This document shows positions 44,101 through 56,900 of a DNA stretch of 64,000 nt, in pieces. Under the pieces are notes generated by a model, which was not told the DNA's origin, searched no databases, and saw only the letters and a program-made list of their open reading frames with translations. Source of the DNA: Takakia lepidozioides (lineage: Eukaryota > Streptophyta > Takakiopsida > Takakiales > Takakiaceae); the NCBI GenBank assembly GCA_030704615.1, contig CM060732.1:20210001-20274000 (forward strand), in the 5' to 3' direction. The translations under genes were made by a program, and so were the position numbers. The first letter of the stretch is position 1. Each line of letters begins with the position of its first letter.

Positions 44101-46937
44101 CACTGAAGCCATCCATGAATGAGTACATCTCATGGCCTGCCACAGTGTCCAACACCGCTTCTGTGACTGGCAAAGGGAAGGGATCTTTCTTTGTACAAGC
44201 ATTCAACTTCTTATAGTTTACACAAACTCTCAGTTTACCATTCTTCTTGGGAACTATCACAATGGGTGACAACCATGTTGTATACTCTATTGGATATATG
44301 AACTTAGCCTCAGCCAACTTCTTGATCTCTTCCCCAACCTTATGTGCATAGTTGGGATTCATTCTGTACGTTGCCTGTTTGATTGGTACTGACCCTGGTT
44401 CTAGTTCAATCTTATGCTGACAGATCTCAGGTGGTATCCCTTTCAGATCCTCATAGCTCCAAGCAAATACATCTTTGTATTTGATGAACAGACTCTTAGC
44501 TTCCTCAAAGAATTCTGGCTCCAAGTCAGCCCCTACTTTCACCATTCTCGGTTCCTCCTCAGTTCCCACATTCACTTCTCTCACTTGCTCATCAACTGTG
44601 ATTGTCCAACCAGTCACTACTTCATCCTGTAAACTCACAGTGGTTGGTTCTTCTAGGATTTCCATTTCTCCCTCTCTTTCTTCATAGAAATGTGGTGGGT
44701 AACTGCTTGTTTCACCCTCAATTGGTGTTGCTGTTACTACACCACAACAGATACTTTTTAAACAACTTAGGCCTTCCAGTTGCATTTCTGCAACCTGCTC
44801 CCACTCTGGGTGTGCAGCGAACAAGGTAGCCTCCTGCTCCTCATCAAGTCATTTCCTCCAGTCATACTCTCTGACTCCTCGAGGTCTTCTCGTAGCAGGT
44901 AGTCTACTAGATTTCTTAGTGGTGATTTGTATCTTGCGCTTCCCATCATGCACAGTCAGTAACTGGGAATTCCAGTCATGGAATACCCTGGCCTGTTTCA
45001 GCCATGGTCGACCTAGCAATAAGGAGTAAGCTTCCATGACATCATCCATTTTCAACACAGTCACTGTGATCTTAAAGATCATCTTTTGAATCTGTATCTT
45101 AACTCCTCTTATCAAGCCCAATGGCTGAACACTTCTTTGATCTGCCATTGTTACTGTGAATGGGGCTGGTTTCATGTTACTTAGACCAAGCTTCTGCCTT
45201 AATTGGTCTGTCATGATATTCACTCCAGAGCCTCCATCTATCAGTACATCAGTCAAGTCTGTGCTTCCAATTCTCAATTGGATTACTGGCATAGAATCAT
45301 CAAAGTCCATGACTGTTTCTCGCCCTTCTGGCTTCACAGTATAGCTTGTCACCTTGCTGTTCGGGTCTGTGTTCCCTGTCACATGAGCAATCTGATTAAT
45401 TGCTTGATACAGCCTGTGCCTACAATGAGGTGCCACAGCCAATAGCTGTCCAATGGTAATCTCCGCTTTGGACTGGCATATTACTTCAGCCAAAGTCCCT
45501 TCATTACCCTGCACTTGTACAGCTTCTTTCTTCACTTCATCCTCACTCACTTCATCTTCTCTTTCAGAATCAGAGGAATCTGCCATAGGGATATCAGTAC
45601 TCTTCTGCATTTCCCTTATGGTATCAGCCACTTCCTTGTGCAGTTCCTTCTCATTCTCCAAGCCTCATCATCTTCAGGCACATCACTGCCATCTTCATTA
45701 TCATCATCTTCCTCATCTATTGGAGGTATTAGTTTAGCTTTGCTTTTGGTTACTATCATTGTACTTACTTCTGGTACAACACATGGCCTAACCATGCGAG
45801 CTGCCACCACTGGGCCCTCATTCATAGGAGCTCTCATCTCATTCTGGTGTCTAATCCAGAATGAACAGGCTGCCTTGCGATGTCCTGCCTGATTACAATA
45901 GTAACACAGTTCTTCACCATTGGGTCCTCGCCCTTGATCTGCTCTAGGATTATTTCTATAATCCTGATTCCCTGGCTGGTAATTCCCCCTTGGATTACCC
46001 TGATAGTTGCCTCTGGGATTGCCTTGGTAATTCCCTCTTGGATTATCTCTCCCTTCCATACCATTGTTATAACCACCAAGCCTACCATAGTGGTCCTGAT
46101 CACTGTTTCTTCCTGGCTGGGGCTGCACTTGATGCACCCTTACTTACCTAGGTTCTCTTGCCGCTGTCCTTCTGTTGTAATAACAATTCTCAGTAGAATG
46201 GTTATCCATTTTACAGATAGTACAGTGTTTCTCCTTCATGTGGCATTCAACTATGGTATGGCCTTCATTCTGGCATTTTGCACACCAAACACCCTTCCTC
46301 CAATGTGTTGCAGCCTCTGTGGCATACTTCTTCAAAATTTCTTCCAATCTTTTCTCATAGTTATCCCTCTTCAACTTTTCCTTCTTTTTACTCTTCCTTT
46401 TGAGCTCTTGCTCATCTTCCTCATCCTCAGAGTCCTCATCATCCCTTTTCTCTCTCTCGAGCATTCCCAATTGCTCAATTTTGTTAGCTGTTTCAAATGC
46501 CTCCTCCACTGTATTATGGGGTAACATATCCACTTTCTTTTGCAACTCTGGTCTTAGTCCACTCACAAACCAAGTCTTTTGTAACCCTGGTGCTGGTACA
46601 ACAGCCAGCTTTTTCATCATTAATTTCATCTTTTCCATGTACTCTTCAACAATTTCATGCTTCTTTTGCCTTAACTGTTGTAAACTTCCATACACTTCAT
46701 CCTCAGTTTTGCTTGTCCTGAACCTGTTTCGGAATGCCGTACTAAGGCCATTCCAGGTTAGGAAATGATTATCCGGAAATCTTGCATACCATTCACTTGC
46801 TTTCTTGATAAGTGAACAAGGAAACAGTCTCATCTTGGCATCATCGCCATTCTCATTGTTCACAATACACATGTGCTCAAATTGGCTAATGTGTACATCA
46901 GGATCCCCTTTTCCTGCATATATTGGAAAATGTGGCT
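41172..46937 (-). pseudogene. Reverse-strand Ty3/gypsy element, gag C-terminus and pol
   Basis: Read from 46937 down: gag from KPHFPIYAGKGDPDVHISQF; a knuckle-like CTICKMDNHSTENC; a CCHC knuckle CYYCNQAGHRKAAC (about 45900); protease VLIDGGSGVNIMTD (about 45230); reverse transcriptase with KNGKLRVCVNYKKLN, MPFGLCNAPATFQRV and FLDDFSVYSS (about 43915); RNase H with MNSAERNYSTTEREALVMIY; integrase H2C2 zinc region HKGVAGGHFGEETTS to CKSCDECQRLG; core WGLDFVGPINP; and a C-terminal module QFYEGKLKTFKTGDLVLWL ending near 41960. The second catalytic Asp of integrase appears as Tyr (IKYQGSHF for ISDQGSHF). A TAG lies near 42175. The DGGSG protease form is common in plant Tat/Athila-type gypsy elements. 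Element C splits the gag. Confidence 0.85.
41700..41885. repeat. GGCTGTGAT minisatellite
   Basis: About 18 diverged copies of a 9-10 bp word (GGCTGTGAT, GGCTGTGTG). A similar array lies at 59375-59535. The reverse frame through it gives a repeated YHSPSQHHTA peptide that I regard as incidental. Confidence 0.75.
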
Positions 46938-46946
46938 TTGCCCGTG
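46938..46946. repeat. Left target-site duplication of element C
   Basis: TTGCCCGTG, identical to 57292-57300. Joining the flanks restores the gag frame on the minus strand (MAVPPTRA followed by KPHFPIYAG). Confidence 0.9.
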
Positions 46947-47175
46947 GGGGGATGCTGAAGCGTGAGCATGTCAGCGTGAGCACGTGAGCGCAGCCACGCT
47001 CATGCCACATCAGCAGTTCTTGCCACCTAGGCGGCCGCGTCTGACTCCACGTCATCACACCCTGCCAGCTTGGTAGATGCCACGTCACGGCAGGTTGACG
47101 TCATTTCCATAGGCAGCGACCTATGACCGAGGGCCGAAAAGGTGGAAGGGGGCCCATAGCCGCGGAATTGCGCAT
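46947..47175. repeat. Left inverted end and subterminal region of C
   Basis: GTGAGC words, GCCACATCAGCA and CCACGTCACGG words, and CCATAGCCGCGGAATTG, related to the subterminal stretches of B and D. Confidence 0.75.
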
Positions 47176-47229
47176 TCAGCTCAAAGGGAACATATGTGGG
47201 CGATGTTGTTGAATGATTATGTTTGCAGA

Positions 47230-47400
47230 GACCGAATATACAATGGTTGTGGATGAATTAATGAGGATGATAGACAGTGAATGTGGATGCCACGCTGCGA
47301 ATGAGGATGGATGTGGATGAGTAGTTATGGATGAATATGGATGAAATCCAATGGATGAATGAGAGAGGATGAATGAGCAATGAGAGAATCCCTCATGAAG
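47230..47400. repeat. GGATGAATG simple repeat in C
   Basis: Diverged copies of GGATGAATG and GGATGTGGATGA over about 170 bp, at the same relative place as the complementary repeat in B (31440-31780). Confidence 0.75.
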
Positions 47401-49750
47401 CACATGATAAGATTTAACCAATGTCTGCCATATGGGGAAAGGTCGACCTATGAAACCTATGTAGAATAAGACAACACAGTAGATGCCAGGCACATATTCC
47501 ATTCTTTGATATTTTCCCATTGGTTACTGGAGCATTTTCCATGTGCAGCACGCTTCACTTTTGTTGTCCTCTTCAGTGTCGACACATAGTGAGCCATTTC
47601 AGTACCACACTGGAGGAATGCACCATATCTCCACACTGAAGTGGCAGTGGACTGTCAATGTGACCTGGTCGCCTTGCTAGTGAGGTACAATGTGCTAATA
47701 TCTGTCGATAGAGCACCAACATTTTCAAGCTTATTCATTAGTTGTGCATGAGGAGTTCGAGGTTCTTGTTTGACCCATAACCAATTGTAGGCATCAGTGT
47801 CGTGCCCTTCATCTAGCGCTGAAGCCAATAGTGCATACATAATGCAACCATAAGGCTTGCAACTAAAACGTGTGCCCAAAATGACTAAGTGAAGACATAA
47901 ATACAAAATGAAGTCATATTTGCAAATGCATACAAGCCTTGAACTTGAGGAACGAGCATTCAACTACATTACCAGGAACACACATGCGTGTGCAGGCATC
48001 GTATTAGATAAATGTGTTGGAACACAATAGGTCTGGCAGTTGCCATATGCCCCAAACCAAAACCGGACTACATTGACGCATGGTCTCAATCACTACAACT
48101 ATCCCCCAAAATTGTGGCACTATCAGACACGAAAACCCGAGCTCCTAGGTGCCTTTTCTACTTCCAAGCACACGAGGGAGATTTGTTCATCAACTGATGT
48201 CGAGCAATGGCCTCAGCTACTCTGGCAGGATGTACGAACGTGGAGGGCTGCACCAGAAGTCAGACTGAAAAACACTGACATTGAGCAAAGGGATAGCTTC
48301 CAATATCCTGAAAACCAACGTGAATGCAATGCATTAGCAAACATAGAAGAAAAGGGAATGGTGGGGGGTTCTGTTCGAGAACTAAGATTCATACACAATT
48401 TCAACTTACTCACATGCGAAATCGTCGTCCAGGTCTTTCTCATCCACTTCGGTGTTATCCACATGCACTGTACCCTCCGGTTCCTGGACGGCAGGGGCTG
48501 GCCCTTGCAAGCCTGCAATGATGTCATTGAAAATATCCGCATCCCCTTCCATACCAAACAAATGCCTGCCCCCCGCCTTGCAAGCATGGTACGAAGCTCC
48601 TGCAAGACGCTATACTGTTAGCAAGATATAACAATATCTGCAACAAGAAGAGAACAACAGAGAATGATGGGGGTCTAACCTGTCCCAAGAATGAGGTCCA
48701 CGATGCGCGACCCCGGATGAGAGCATGTCTCTATAATTGTCTGAATAAAAGCTGGGCTCTTCTCCTTCGCCCCTCTCCATGGTGTGGAATTTGACTTTCT
48801 CAAGCACAGTACCGCCTGCCCGTCCGGAATGTCAACAATCACCATGTCTACAGCACACGGTTTCTGAGCACCATTCACCCAATCCCGCCCAGACGAAACC
48901 TGCAAACAGCGCCGACCAAACTTGAAAATCACATCGAAGATGGGAAATATGCAACAGTAAAGGTGGGAATTTTACAGCAGTGAAGATGAGAGATTTGCTT
49001 ACCGACTCAAGAAAAACACTCATCTTAACCCACGTTGGAGAGGGATCTCCAGTGTCACCACCTTTCCTGGTCTCCATCATGGCAAGGAAGGAGTCGTTTA
49101 CAAGCTCGCATCTGATGGGTGTTCCACTGCGTCATATGGCTCAAACTTCCCCTTACGTTTGCGATCCTTGGTTGCAATTGGGGTCTGGGAACCAACAACT
49201 ACTGCAGCATCCCCTTGGGCGATCTTCTCCTTCCCTTTGTCCTTTGTGCCCTTTCCCTTCCCCTTCCCTCTCGCCGGAGTGTGTGTGGCTGCAGGTTCTT
49301 TCTCAACGAGGTTTCGTAGGTTTCTGTCATGCAGTTCCCTATCTGTTAGAGGAGCCAAGGACTCGGCATTGTCGTTCTGGTTCCGTGTCTGCAACTCATA
49401 CCATGGGCAATCTGATTTTGGTATGTCGAGATACCAGCAGCAGTCTTTGAGGTGATATGTACCGTAATCCCTGAGGATTGCTGCAGTGTACATGGTGTGG
49501 CTGTTGGAGGAGTCAGCCCACAAGTCAATGAAGCTTGGGTACTTGCTTAGGTTGTTCCCAGGAATCAGAACGTTCTTGATATACCTACAAAACAATGCAG
49601 GCACAGTATCAGAAAGTGGATGAGAAACTACATGATTTGTGGCCAGAACTGATAACATGAAAAACCAGATAGGGAGCGGGTCTCCAAGAAACGAACCTGC
49701 ATTCAATGAGACGTAGGTAAAACAGTCCAGAGATCCAACCCTCCAAAATG

Positions 49751-49774
49751 TGTGCGTTGACGCACTCAATTGTG
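49751..49774. repeat. C-type palindrome in an intron
   Basis: GTGTGCGTTGACGCACTCAA lies in the intron between the exons at 50038-49815 and 49585-49005. Confidence 0.75.
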
Positions 49775-51583
49775 GAGGGCCATAAATGATCCTGCTTAGT
49801 TCAAATGACCCACCTGTATAGGACCCTTTTCATGGCTCCCTCGGCTCCGAACTGCTGCTCGAACTCTTTTGTCCGGGATATGCCCCCCTCCTTGGCGAAC
49901 TCTCTGAAGAAACAGTTACTCCACGCTGTCGCCTTCCACTGACTCAAGTAATCCTCTATGGTATCTTTGGGCAAGGTCATCGTTATCTTGTAAGCATGTA
50001 GCTGCTTCTCCAGCACCTGATTCGCACGAGCTTCAATCTGTGAACAGACAAAATACAAACGTTAAAGTCCATACTAGGGAAGATTATTTTGTAAATTCAA
50101 CATATGGCAGTCCACAACATTACCTGGCTCCAGTACGTGGCTTTGTGCAGCCATGTATCGAAAACTTGATCGCTGAATGGCCTGATGTGGCCAGTATTTT
50201 CGTCTCTTTCCTCCCTTGGGAAGCAATATGTGTCCTTCACTGTTGAGTCAGAATTCCAGATCTCCAACCATTTAACTTTCTACTCGGAATCCACCACTGC
50301 AGTTGACAAACGATGCAGCTTTTCCTGTGTCATCTCTGGCTTCGTATTGTTGTTCCAGTGGTTCCTCACCTCATTCAAGAATTGAGGCCCAAAGGCAGGG
50401 TCTGCCATTCTCAGCTCTTTCACAAAGGCGCTCATGATCTTCTTCCGAGTCTCATTCATCTTTAACTTCATTGCTTCAGCCACTCCTTTCGATGTTCTTA
50501 TCCCCTCGGGGGTTTTGAAGTAGTACTCTATTTTGGCCCTCTCCCCAACCTCCGCTATCTCTTGCTGCAAAAACCAATCCAAAATCAGATAGAAGAATAA
50601 TTTGAATTGTACTAGAATATGGAAGTGCTAGGTGATGATATACTAACCGTGTACATGTATTCCATGAATGCTCCCCTTGTCAGCTTGTACCATATGTCCG
50701 AAGTTTTGGAGGTCTGGCATTTCGCGAAGGTTCCTGGACTGAGGATGCTCTTGAAAGTGCTGAGGGGCATTTGGCCAATATTCTAGATCCTGAGCAGGAT
50801 GTGTACCAGGTTTGTTGTAACATGGGCGGTTTCAGTTCTCCTGCCACAAGCAGTGGTATGTCATGACATGTCCGATTTGACTCCCAAACACATGAGGGAA
50901 AGAACCGAGTTATTTCAGGAAAGACACTTACTTGTTCACGTCATGCATTGTTGTCAAGAACGCAATGATGTTTCCCTTGGGATCCAGCGCCATGGAGGCC
51001 ACACAATAGTGCCACTCCTCCTCAGTGCTATGATACCTCGATATCATGTTCTGCCAGGCTAGCAATCGGTGGTTGCCATCCCAGACATGGAACATCTTGC
51101 CTGAGAAAGCCTGTGTAACAAGCCTCTTGCAAATGCTTGATTCAAACTCCTCATTGATACGTCACCAAATTGGATCCCAGCCTCCAACAATGGTCTCGTC
51201 TACTAAAACTTCCCTGCCATTGGCGTCGCCCAACGAGACGTAAAACACAGACTGACCCTCTATGTAGCCATGGCAAAAATCTTGTTCCAGCTTTGCAATG
51301 TCATTCGTGAGTGCTGGTCGGACGAACGACATGGAGATCAACCTGCACAGTGGGATCATTAATTTACCCCCAGGAACGCCCATGGCCTTGATGACTTGGG
51401 CAGAGTTCACTTTCAAAGAACGACAACAGATCTTTTGCCCTGTCCTGGTATGGCCTGCCATCGTCTTCCTCCTCTACAACAACAGGTTCGTGCTCTTCGT
51501 CTTCATCCATCTCCAGGGGAACACCTCTCCTTTTCTTCGCCTGCATTGAAATAGAAAAATTCTCCATGTAAAAGCAATGTCAC

Positions 51584-52389
51584 AAATTGAGTGCGTTGAC
51601 GCACGCATTTCTGATGCCTCTACAGACTATGCATGTGCATTGTTTTCAGAAATGAGAGACCCATACGCAAGAGACTGTGCTTAAGTACTAACAAAGAGAT
51701 TGCGTGCGTCAACGCACATAATTTCGGTGGGTTCTCTGAAGTGTCTCTCGTGGATTTAAGACGATCTTCTTGTGCTCACACATTCGACCTTTCAGACCTG
51801 TTTAGAGCTCTAGATGTCCATAACAGCACCCTCTGAAATTGAGTGCGTTGACGCACGCATTTCTAAAGCCTCTACAAACTGTACATCCTCTCTTCAACTT
51901 CAAGATACGCATGTGCATTGATCTCAAAAATGACAGACCGATACTCAGGAGAATGTCCTTCAGAGAACCCATAGAAATTGCGTGCGTTAACGCACACAGT
52001 TTCAGAGGGTGCAATGAAGAGTTTCTCGTCAGATCTGTTTAGAGCTCAGCGTGTCCCTAAGAGCACCCTCCGAAATTGTGTGTGTTGGCGCACGCAATTT
52101 CTGGGGTTTCTTTTAGGGACATTCAGAGATTTCTGTAGCTGATATCAGTAAACGAATAATGCAGCCCATCTCCCTCTATTGATGGCTCCATTTAGAGATG
52201 CTGAGTGCAGAAAGTGGCTTTGAGAACACCTCCAGAAACTGCGTGCATTGACGCACGCAATTTTCAGGAGGTGCTCTCAAAGGCCTTGCTATGTAGCCCA
52301 CGTTGATGTCCGTCACTCCACTCTAAAGTGGAAAAAGACAATAATGCAGGGCATGAAATTGCATGCGTCAGCGCACGCAATTTCATGCC
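51584..52389. repeat. C-type palindromes, cluster in the first intron
   Basis: Seven copies at about 51584-51611, 51697-51725, 51835-51863, 51974-52003, 52072-52101, 52234-52264 and 52350-52389. The arms are GAAATTGCGTGCGT and ACGCACGCAATTTC with a 2-base centre (TG, CA or AA); single mismatches vary between copies and are often not mirrored. The last copy extends to a 40-base palindrome starting GGCATGAAATTGC. Spacing is about 100-160 bp. Between copies the intron also has loosely repeated sequence (GAGCACCCTC, GTTTAGAGCTC). Confidence 0.92.
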
Positions 52390-52734
52390 CTTCAAACTGC
52401 AGCAGAATACAGGAAAGAAGATCATAACCTGCGGTGCTTTCGGGGGTGCACTCCCTGAAGCCTTGGTTGCAGCAACAATGGAGGTCTGTGCAGCCTGCTT
52501 CCTCTTTGGAGTCGCCTCCTTCTCAACAACACTCTTCCGCTTTGGCGTGGGCTCCTTAGCAACAACGTCGGGCTCCTTTGTGTCCATATCCTGTGTGTCA
52601 CTATCTGATGGTATTTCACCCCCTCCTTCGGCAGCTCCGACCACCTCGTCCTACGCCGTCATGTGTTCTGCTTCCAGGGCCGAACTCTTCTCTGCTATCT
52701 CTTGCAGCGTCAACTCGAGCTTGCGACCTCTCAT

Positions 52735-53337
52735 TCTCTCTCTCGCCCTCTTCCTCTCTCGCATTGAGGTGAAAAAACAAGACTGCCTTCTACGCCTGCC
52801 GCTCTCTCGGTGGGAACTGAGTCTCCTACTAGTCTCCAGCTTGAAAATGAGGGTCTGCTGGGCCCAAAAACGTTGTGCGAGGGCAACGCTCGCAACGGTT
52901 ATGCATGGGTTCACCTCACATGTGTCTACGTAGCACAAAAACATTTGTGCATTTGGCACTGGACGCCGTCACCTCTTGTGTCCGTATGGCCATACCCTGG
53001 ATTCGATGCCCATACATGTGCAAGTTGATTTTCGCATTCTGGCGGTTCAGAACTTCTCATTGGTTCTGCACCCATTCTGGCAGGCGTGCTATGAATTCAA
53101 TGTCTAGGCCCACGTGCCTAGAAACATTACATATCCCAGATTTTCCGGCTTAGCCGTCTTTTGCACTGGGTGTGGGCAGGCACATAACTGTTTCACATCT
53201 GTTTTAGCAACTGTTTACACAACTGTTCTTCAAGGACCCTTTAACTGTCTGTCATGTATTGATGAAAGATATCCACGGGAGTCGTGGGCCTCTCCACTTT
53301 CAAGCTCCGTCTACCTCGGAATTAGTCGTCCTCCACC
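52735..53337. promoter_or_regulatory. Divergent intergenic region of C
   Basis: 603 bp between the starts of the two genes. No gene and no C-type palindrome seen. Promoters for both genes are expected here. Confidence 0.45.
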
Positions 53338-56300
53338 ATGGGTTCGGCTGAAGCGGAGTTTTACTCTACGGAGAAGCCTGTCCCTTTCTCGAAGGATGCT
53401 GATTCCAATGGTTACGCAATTGCGCAGGAGCATCTCCTGGCAACGCGTTTCGAGTACCAGATTGGCACTGTTTTCCTCGAAAAAGAGGTCTACGATGTGC
53501 ATGGGAAGTTAGTACTCATTTCAGAAACCGGATGATAATTCTCTTGTGAGTCAGTGGAGAGTGCCTCCAGGAAGATACAGGGTCGTCGGAGCTCCTCGGC
53601 GGCAGTCCAGTGGTTCGTATGTCTCCCCGGGAACAGCTGGTTCTGTTGCTCAAGAGAAAAGGAATATTGTCGTGAAGACGGAGACCACTACTTCCACCCC
53701 AATAGTTGAGCTCTCAGACTCCTCCTCCGAGGACATTCCCAACATCCCAATTTATGTGCAACCACAGCCTATCGTCAAACCGGAAGTGACACACCTCATC
53801 AGTGTCATTCCTAAATTGAAGTCAATGGGAGGAATGCCCGGTTTCCAGAGTGAATTGCGGGGGGTTGACTGGGAGACAGTCCCTATTGAGTGTGTGGAGT
53901 TCCTGCCGAATGCTTATAATGGGGATGTCGTCTTCGAGCTACCTCCACCTGGGCAGGATGGACCCGTCACTAGCCTCATGTAGGGAATGGACAAGAGAGG
54001 AGATGGACACCCGTGGTGCAGAACGAAGACATCCAATATTCAAAATCATGACAACCTCGTCTTCCGGAGAAGCCTGTGCAATGGGCACCTCATGTGCGAG
54101 AATTTGAATTGTAGGCATTTCCAACGGTTCAAGGTTCACAACCAGTGCGAGTGGGAGGGTGTCGCCAAAAATCCATTCAAACTCGGTGAGGCACCTCCAA
54201 GTTCCAACACTTTCGTTTGCAAGTTCTGCAAACAAGTGCCTTCATGTCTGGCAGTGTGTGCAGCACGCAAGTACTATGTTGTTCACCGTTTGAAAAACAT
54301 GACTAGAGCCTGTGTACATTTTGGATTCCACAACCATCCTGTGGCGAAGGGGGATTGCAGGGAGAGTGTTCAAACAATGTCCAAGTTGATAAGATAGGAG
54401 TATGAGAGCAATCCAACAGCCACCACCACTGCAATTGTGCTTGGAGCAAGCAAGAGTTTCCTGGAAAGCCATATTCTGAGTGTAAGGGACTCTATGGGCA
54501 GGAAGCTGGACGGGCATGCCTTGGACAATGTTATGGATCACTTCTCAACCTTGAGCTCACCAAACATTAGAAACCAGGTGAATGCATTAAGGATGGGCTC
54601 TGCAAACAGAGGGTATATTGATAACATTTTGGAATTGAAATCTCGGAGCATGTACGACTACATTCAAGACAGCGTGTTCCCAGGTCAAGGATCCAACAAA
54701 GTGTACAATTTCAAAATGTCGACAACAGGGGAGGGCAGCGGAGTGAGCCTTGTCAAGCGCATGCAAAAAGATGGCGATCTACAGAACTGTTTCCTTATGT
54801 TTGATCACGTCAAACGAGTGAAAGACTGGACAATAATGGCGTGCCATGTTTACGATCCTTTCTACCAGCGAGTCATGTCTATTGCAGTGTGTGACATGCA
54901 ATCGGAGGATGCGGAGTCGCAGCAGTTTATATGGAGATGTATCATTCACGTGATGGCATCCCATGGTGTCCCATCCCCAAATTTCGCTGGTTTTATGGCC
55001 GATAGTGCTCAAGCAAATTTCAGTGCTGTTCGCATTGTGTTCGGCTCAGGAGATCCAAAAGTGCCAATGCCAGGAAGAGAGCGAACATGTCTTTTCCATT
55101 AGACGCAGTCCCTTGAGAAACATACCAAGGCAGACATCAGACCGGACATGCGGGCGATTCATCTTAAACTATGCAAACAGTACAAAGATGCCAAAAGCAT
55201 GGAGGAGGCGAATACTTTGTTCCAGTCGATTCGTGCCTAGTGGTTCTCATCTGGGGCTGTATCAGAAGACAGTATGAGAGCGCTGGAAGACTGGCTAGCA
55301 TTTTGGCACTTCCGGTACAGACAATGGGGAGCATGCATGACAACGGTACCTGAATTTCAGATCATGTATTCTCATTGGCTTTGTATGCATTTCCAATCAT
55401 GTCTGCTGTCATGGGGTGTACCTGTCTGTCCTGATGTGTGTTTTCCCTTTTCTGCAGCACTTGTCAATTGAGGAGATGGCGGACATGCCCTCTTGCAATC
55501 TAGCAGAGACAGTGCACAAATGCATGGTTGCAGCAGTTTGGAAAGCGGGGGCGGGATTTGTATCTGGCAACGGCAGATGATCTCATCCGAGCTCTGCAAC
55601 AAAAAACGAGATATCGTGATTTCTTGAGGGGTGGCGTTGGTGGCAAAGGCCCTGACAAGTCTGAGTTGATGTTGCGAGCTGCAAAAAGATCGGGGGATCC
55701 AAACAAGATTGCCAGAGCTGTCAGCATGTGTGCGGAGGGAACTCCTCTGGTGTCCAGAGTTCCCCATCTGGAGGGCGAGGAGAGATTCGGGTCCTCGAAA
55801 CGGAAATTGAACACCCCTCCTGGGTCGGATGCAGACTCGCACAGGGCGGACAGGGACAACTTCTCCATTCCGCGTGTTCCATAACATGAGAGGTTCGTCT
55901 CTGGAATATCCAGCGCGGAGCAACGTTTCTCACAAAGTACGCCAACATCTCCCACTCGAGACAACCCCAACTCCATGCATGTGCTACTACTTCTGCGTCC
56001 TCCCGGGTCCCCCCGTCAAATCCTGACTTGTGGCCGAGTCGAACTTGCTCTCGCCTGTGGTGGAGTCCACCTGCTCCGACGAAGTGTGGCATATAGAACG
56101 CACGAGAGCTGGGTCGCGAGTGAAGTGCTCCGCAATCAGAGCCACCAATCGTGAGAAGTGCAAGTCCTTCATATCCAGAGGGAGTGCCTGCACTCCAGCA
56201 CCGACCTTCAACGGTTTGTTCCAGCCTTATGGGCAGCCAGAGGCGAAAAACCATAAATTTTGGTTCTGCGCTGACGACTGTGGTAGGTGCATGCGTGGGA

Positions 56301-56900
56301 CCGTGCGACCATCAGTGGGTCATGAAGCCTCCTCCACCGACCGTTTGGCCAGTCAAGGTGGGGACACATCTCACAAGTCAGGAGATTGCAATGTTGGAGG
56401 AGGCAGGGTTCTCCCTTCAGCGAGAAGCCTCTGTGCGTGCAAGTGCTTCCACTTTAGGAAGTTCTAGAGTGCCACCAGCCAACCCAGATGCATGGCCAAC
56501 AAAAAGAAATGGGAAGGTAGTACGTCGTTTCCCTCCAACTGCCGAGCACTTCGGCAAGGTGGAATCCGCTCGAATGCTTCTAGGACGTGTTGCAGGCACT
56601 ACGGAAGTTGCAGATCCCGGGTATGGTCGGATCTACACTATGATGACCTCTACATCTGCTATCCATGACAGATTCTACGACATCACAGTTTCAAATTTCC
56701 CCAATTGCACCTGTCCTGATTTTGTTGGCATGCTTTCAACAAGTTTAGGAAAGAGAGGCATATTTGTACCCTGCAAGCATCTTTATTTTATCTTCTTGAA
56801 CAGAATGATTTGTGATCCCAAACGCGACATCTTCATTCACCAGGCCACCATGAGTTTCAACGAGGTGAATACACTTATGCAGTGGGATAAAAGCACATAG
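53338..56900 (+). pseudogene. Copy C transposase, Mutator-like with SWIM zinc finger
   Basis: ATG 53338 (MGSAEAEFYSTEKPVPFS), co-linear with copy B. Parts: QWRVPPGRYRVVGAPRRQSS; DGHPWCRTKTSN; zinc-binding CENLNCRHF and TFVCKFCKQVPSCLA with HFGFHNHP; catalytic region FLMFDHVKRVKDWTIMACHV, QFIWRCIIHVMASHGVPSPN, FAGFMADSAQANFSAVRIVF and CLFH; intron 55346 to about 55457; RDFLRGGVGGKGPDKSELML; and a C-terminal SWIM finger CTC (56707) ... PCKH (about 56768), ending NEVNTLMQWDKST. Breaks: frameshift near 53520, TAG at 53981-53983 and 54395-54397 (expected Gln), TAG at 55100-55102 and near 55238 (expected Trp), frameshifts near 55520 and 55990. The SWIM part is intact. Members of this superfamily insert with 8-11 bp duplications, as seen here. 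Confidence 0.88.

Larger units (their letters stand above)
48205..52734 (-). pseudogene. Copy C: ParB-like / DNA methyltransferase-like gene with internal deletion
   Basis: Approximate reverse-strand exons: 52734-52429, 51540-50932, 50835-50646, 50563-50115, 50038-49815, 49585-49005, 48902-48681, 48610-48406, and a diverged tail exon to about 48205. Start MRGRKLELTLQEIAEKSS. The ParB-like domain has IPLCRLISMSFVRPALTNDI and DGNHR (51066-51080). Motif IV DIPDG (48819-48833) is followed after only 11 residues by TPWRGAKEKSPAFIQTIIET, so about 100 residues and one intron present in B are deleted. Motif I reads RIVDLILGTG plus GASYHACKAGGRHLFGMEGD. TAG occurs at four places where other copies have, or context suggests, CAG (near 52652, 50783, 50280 and in the exon after DNA-binding residues), and TGA replaces a codon near 51164. 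Head-to-head with the transposase. Confidence 0.8.

Noticed and set aside
52328-52933. 201-codon plus-strand frame near the start of copy C's gene
   Set aside because: Antisense to the conserved first exon and the palindrome-bearing intron.
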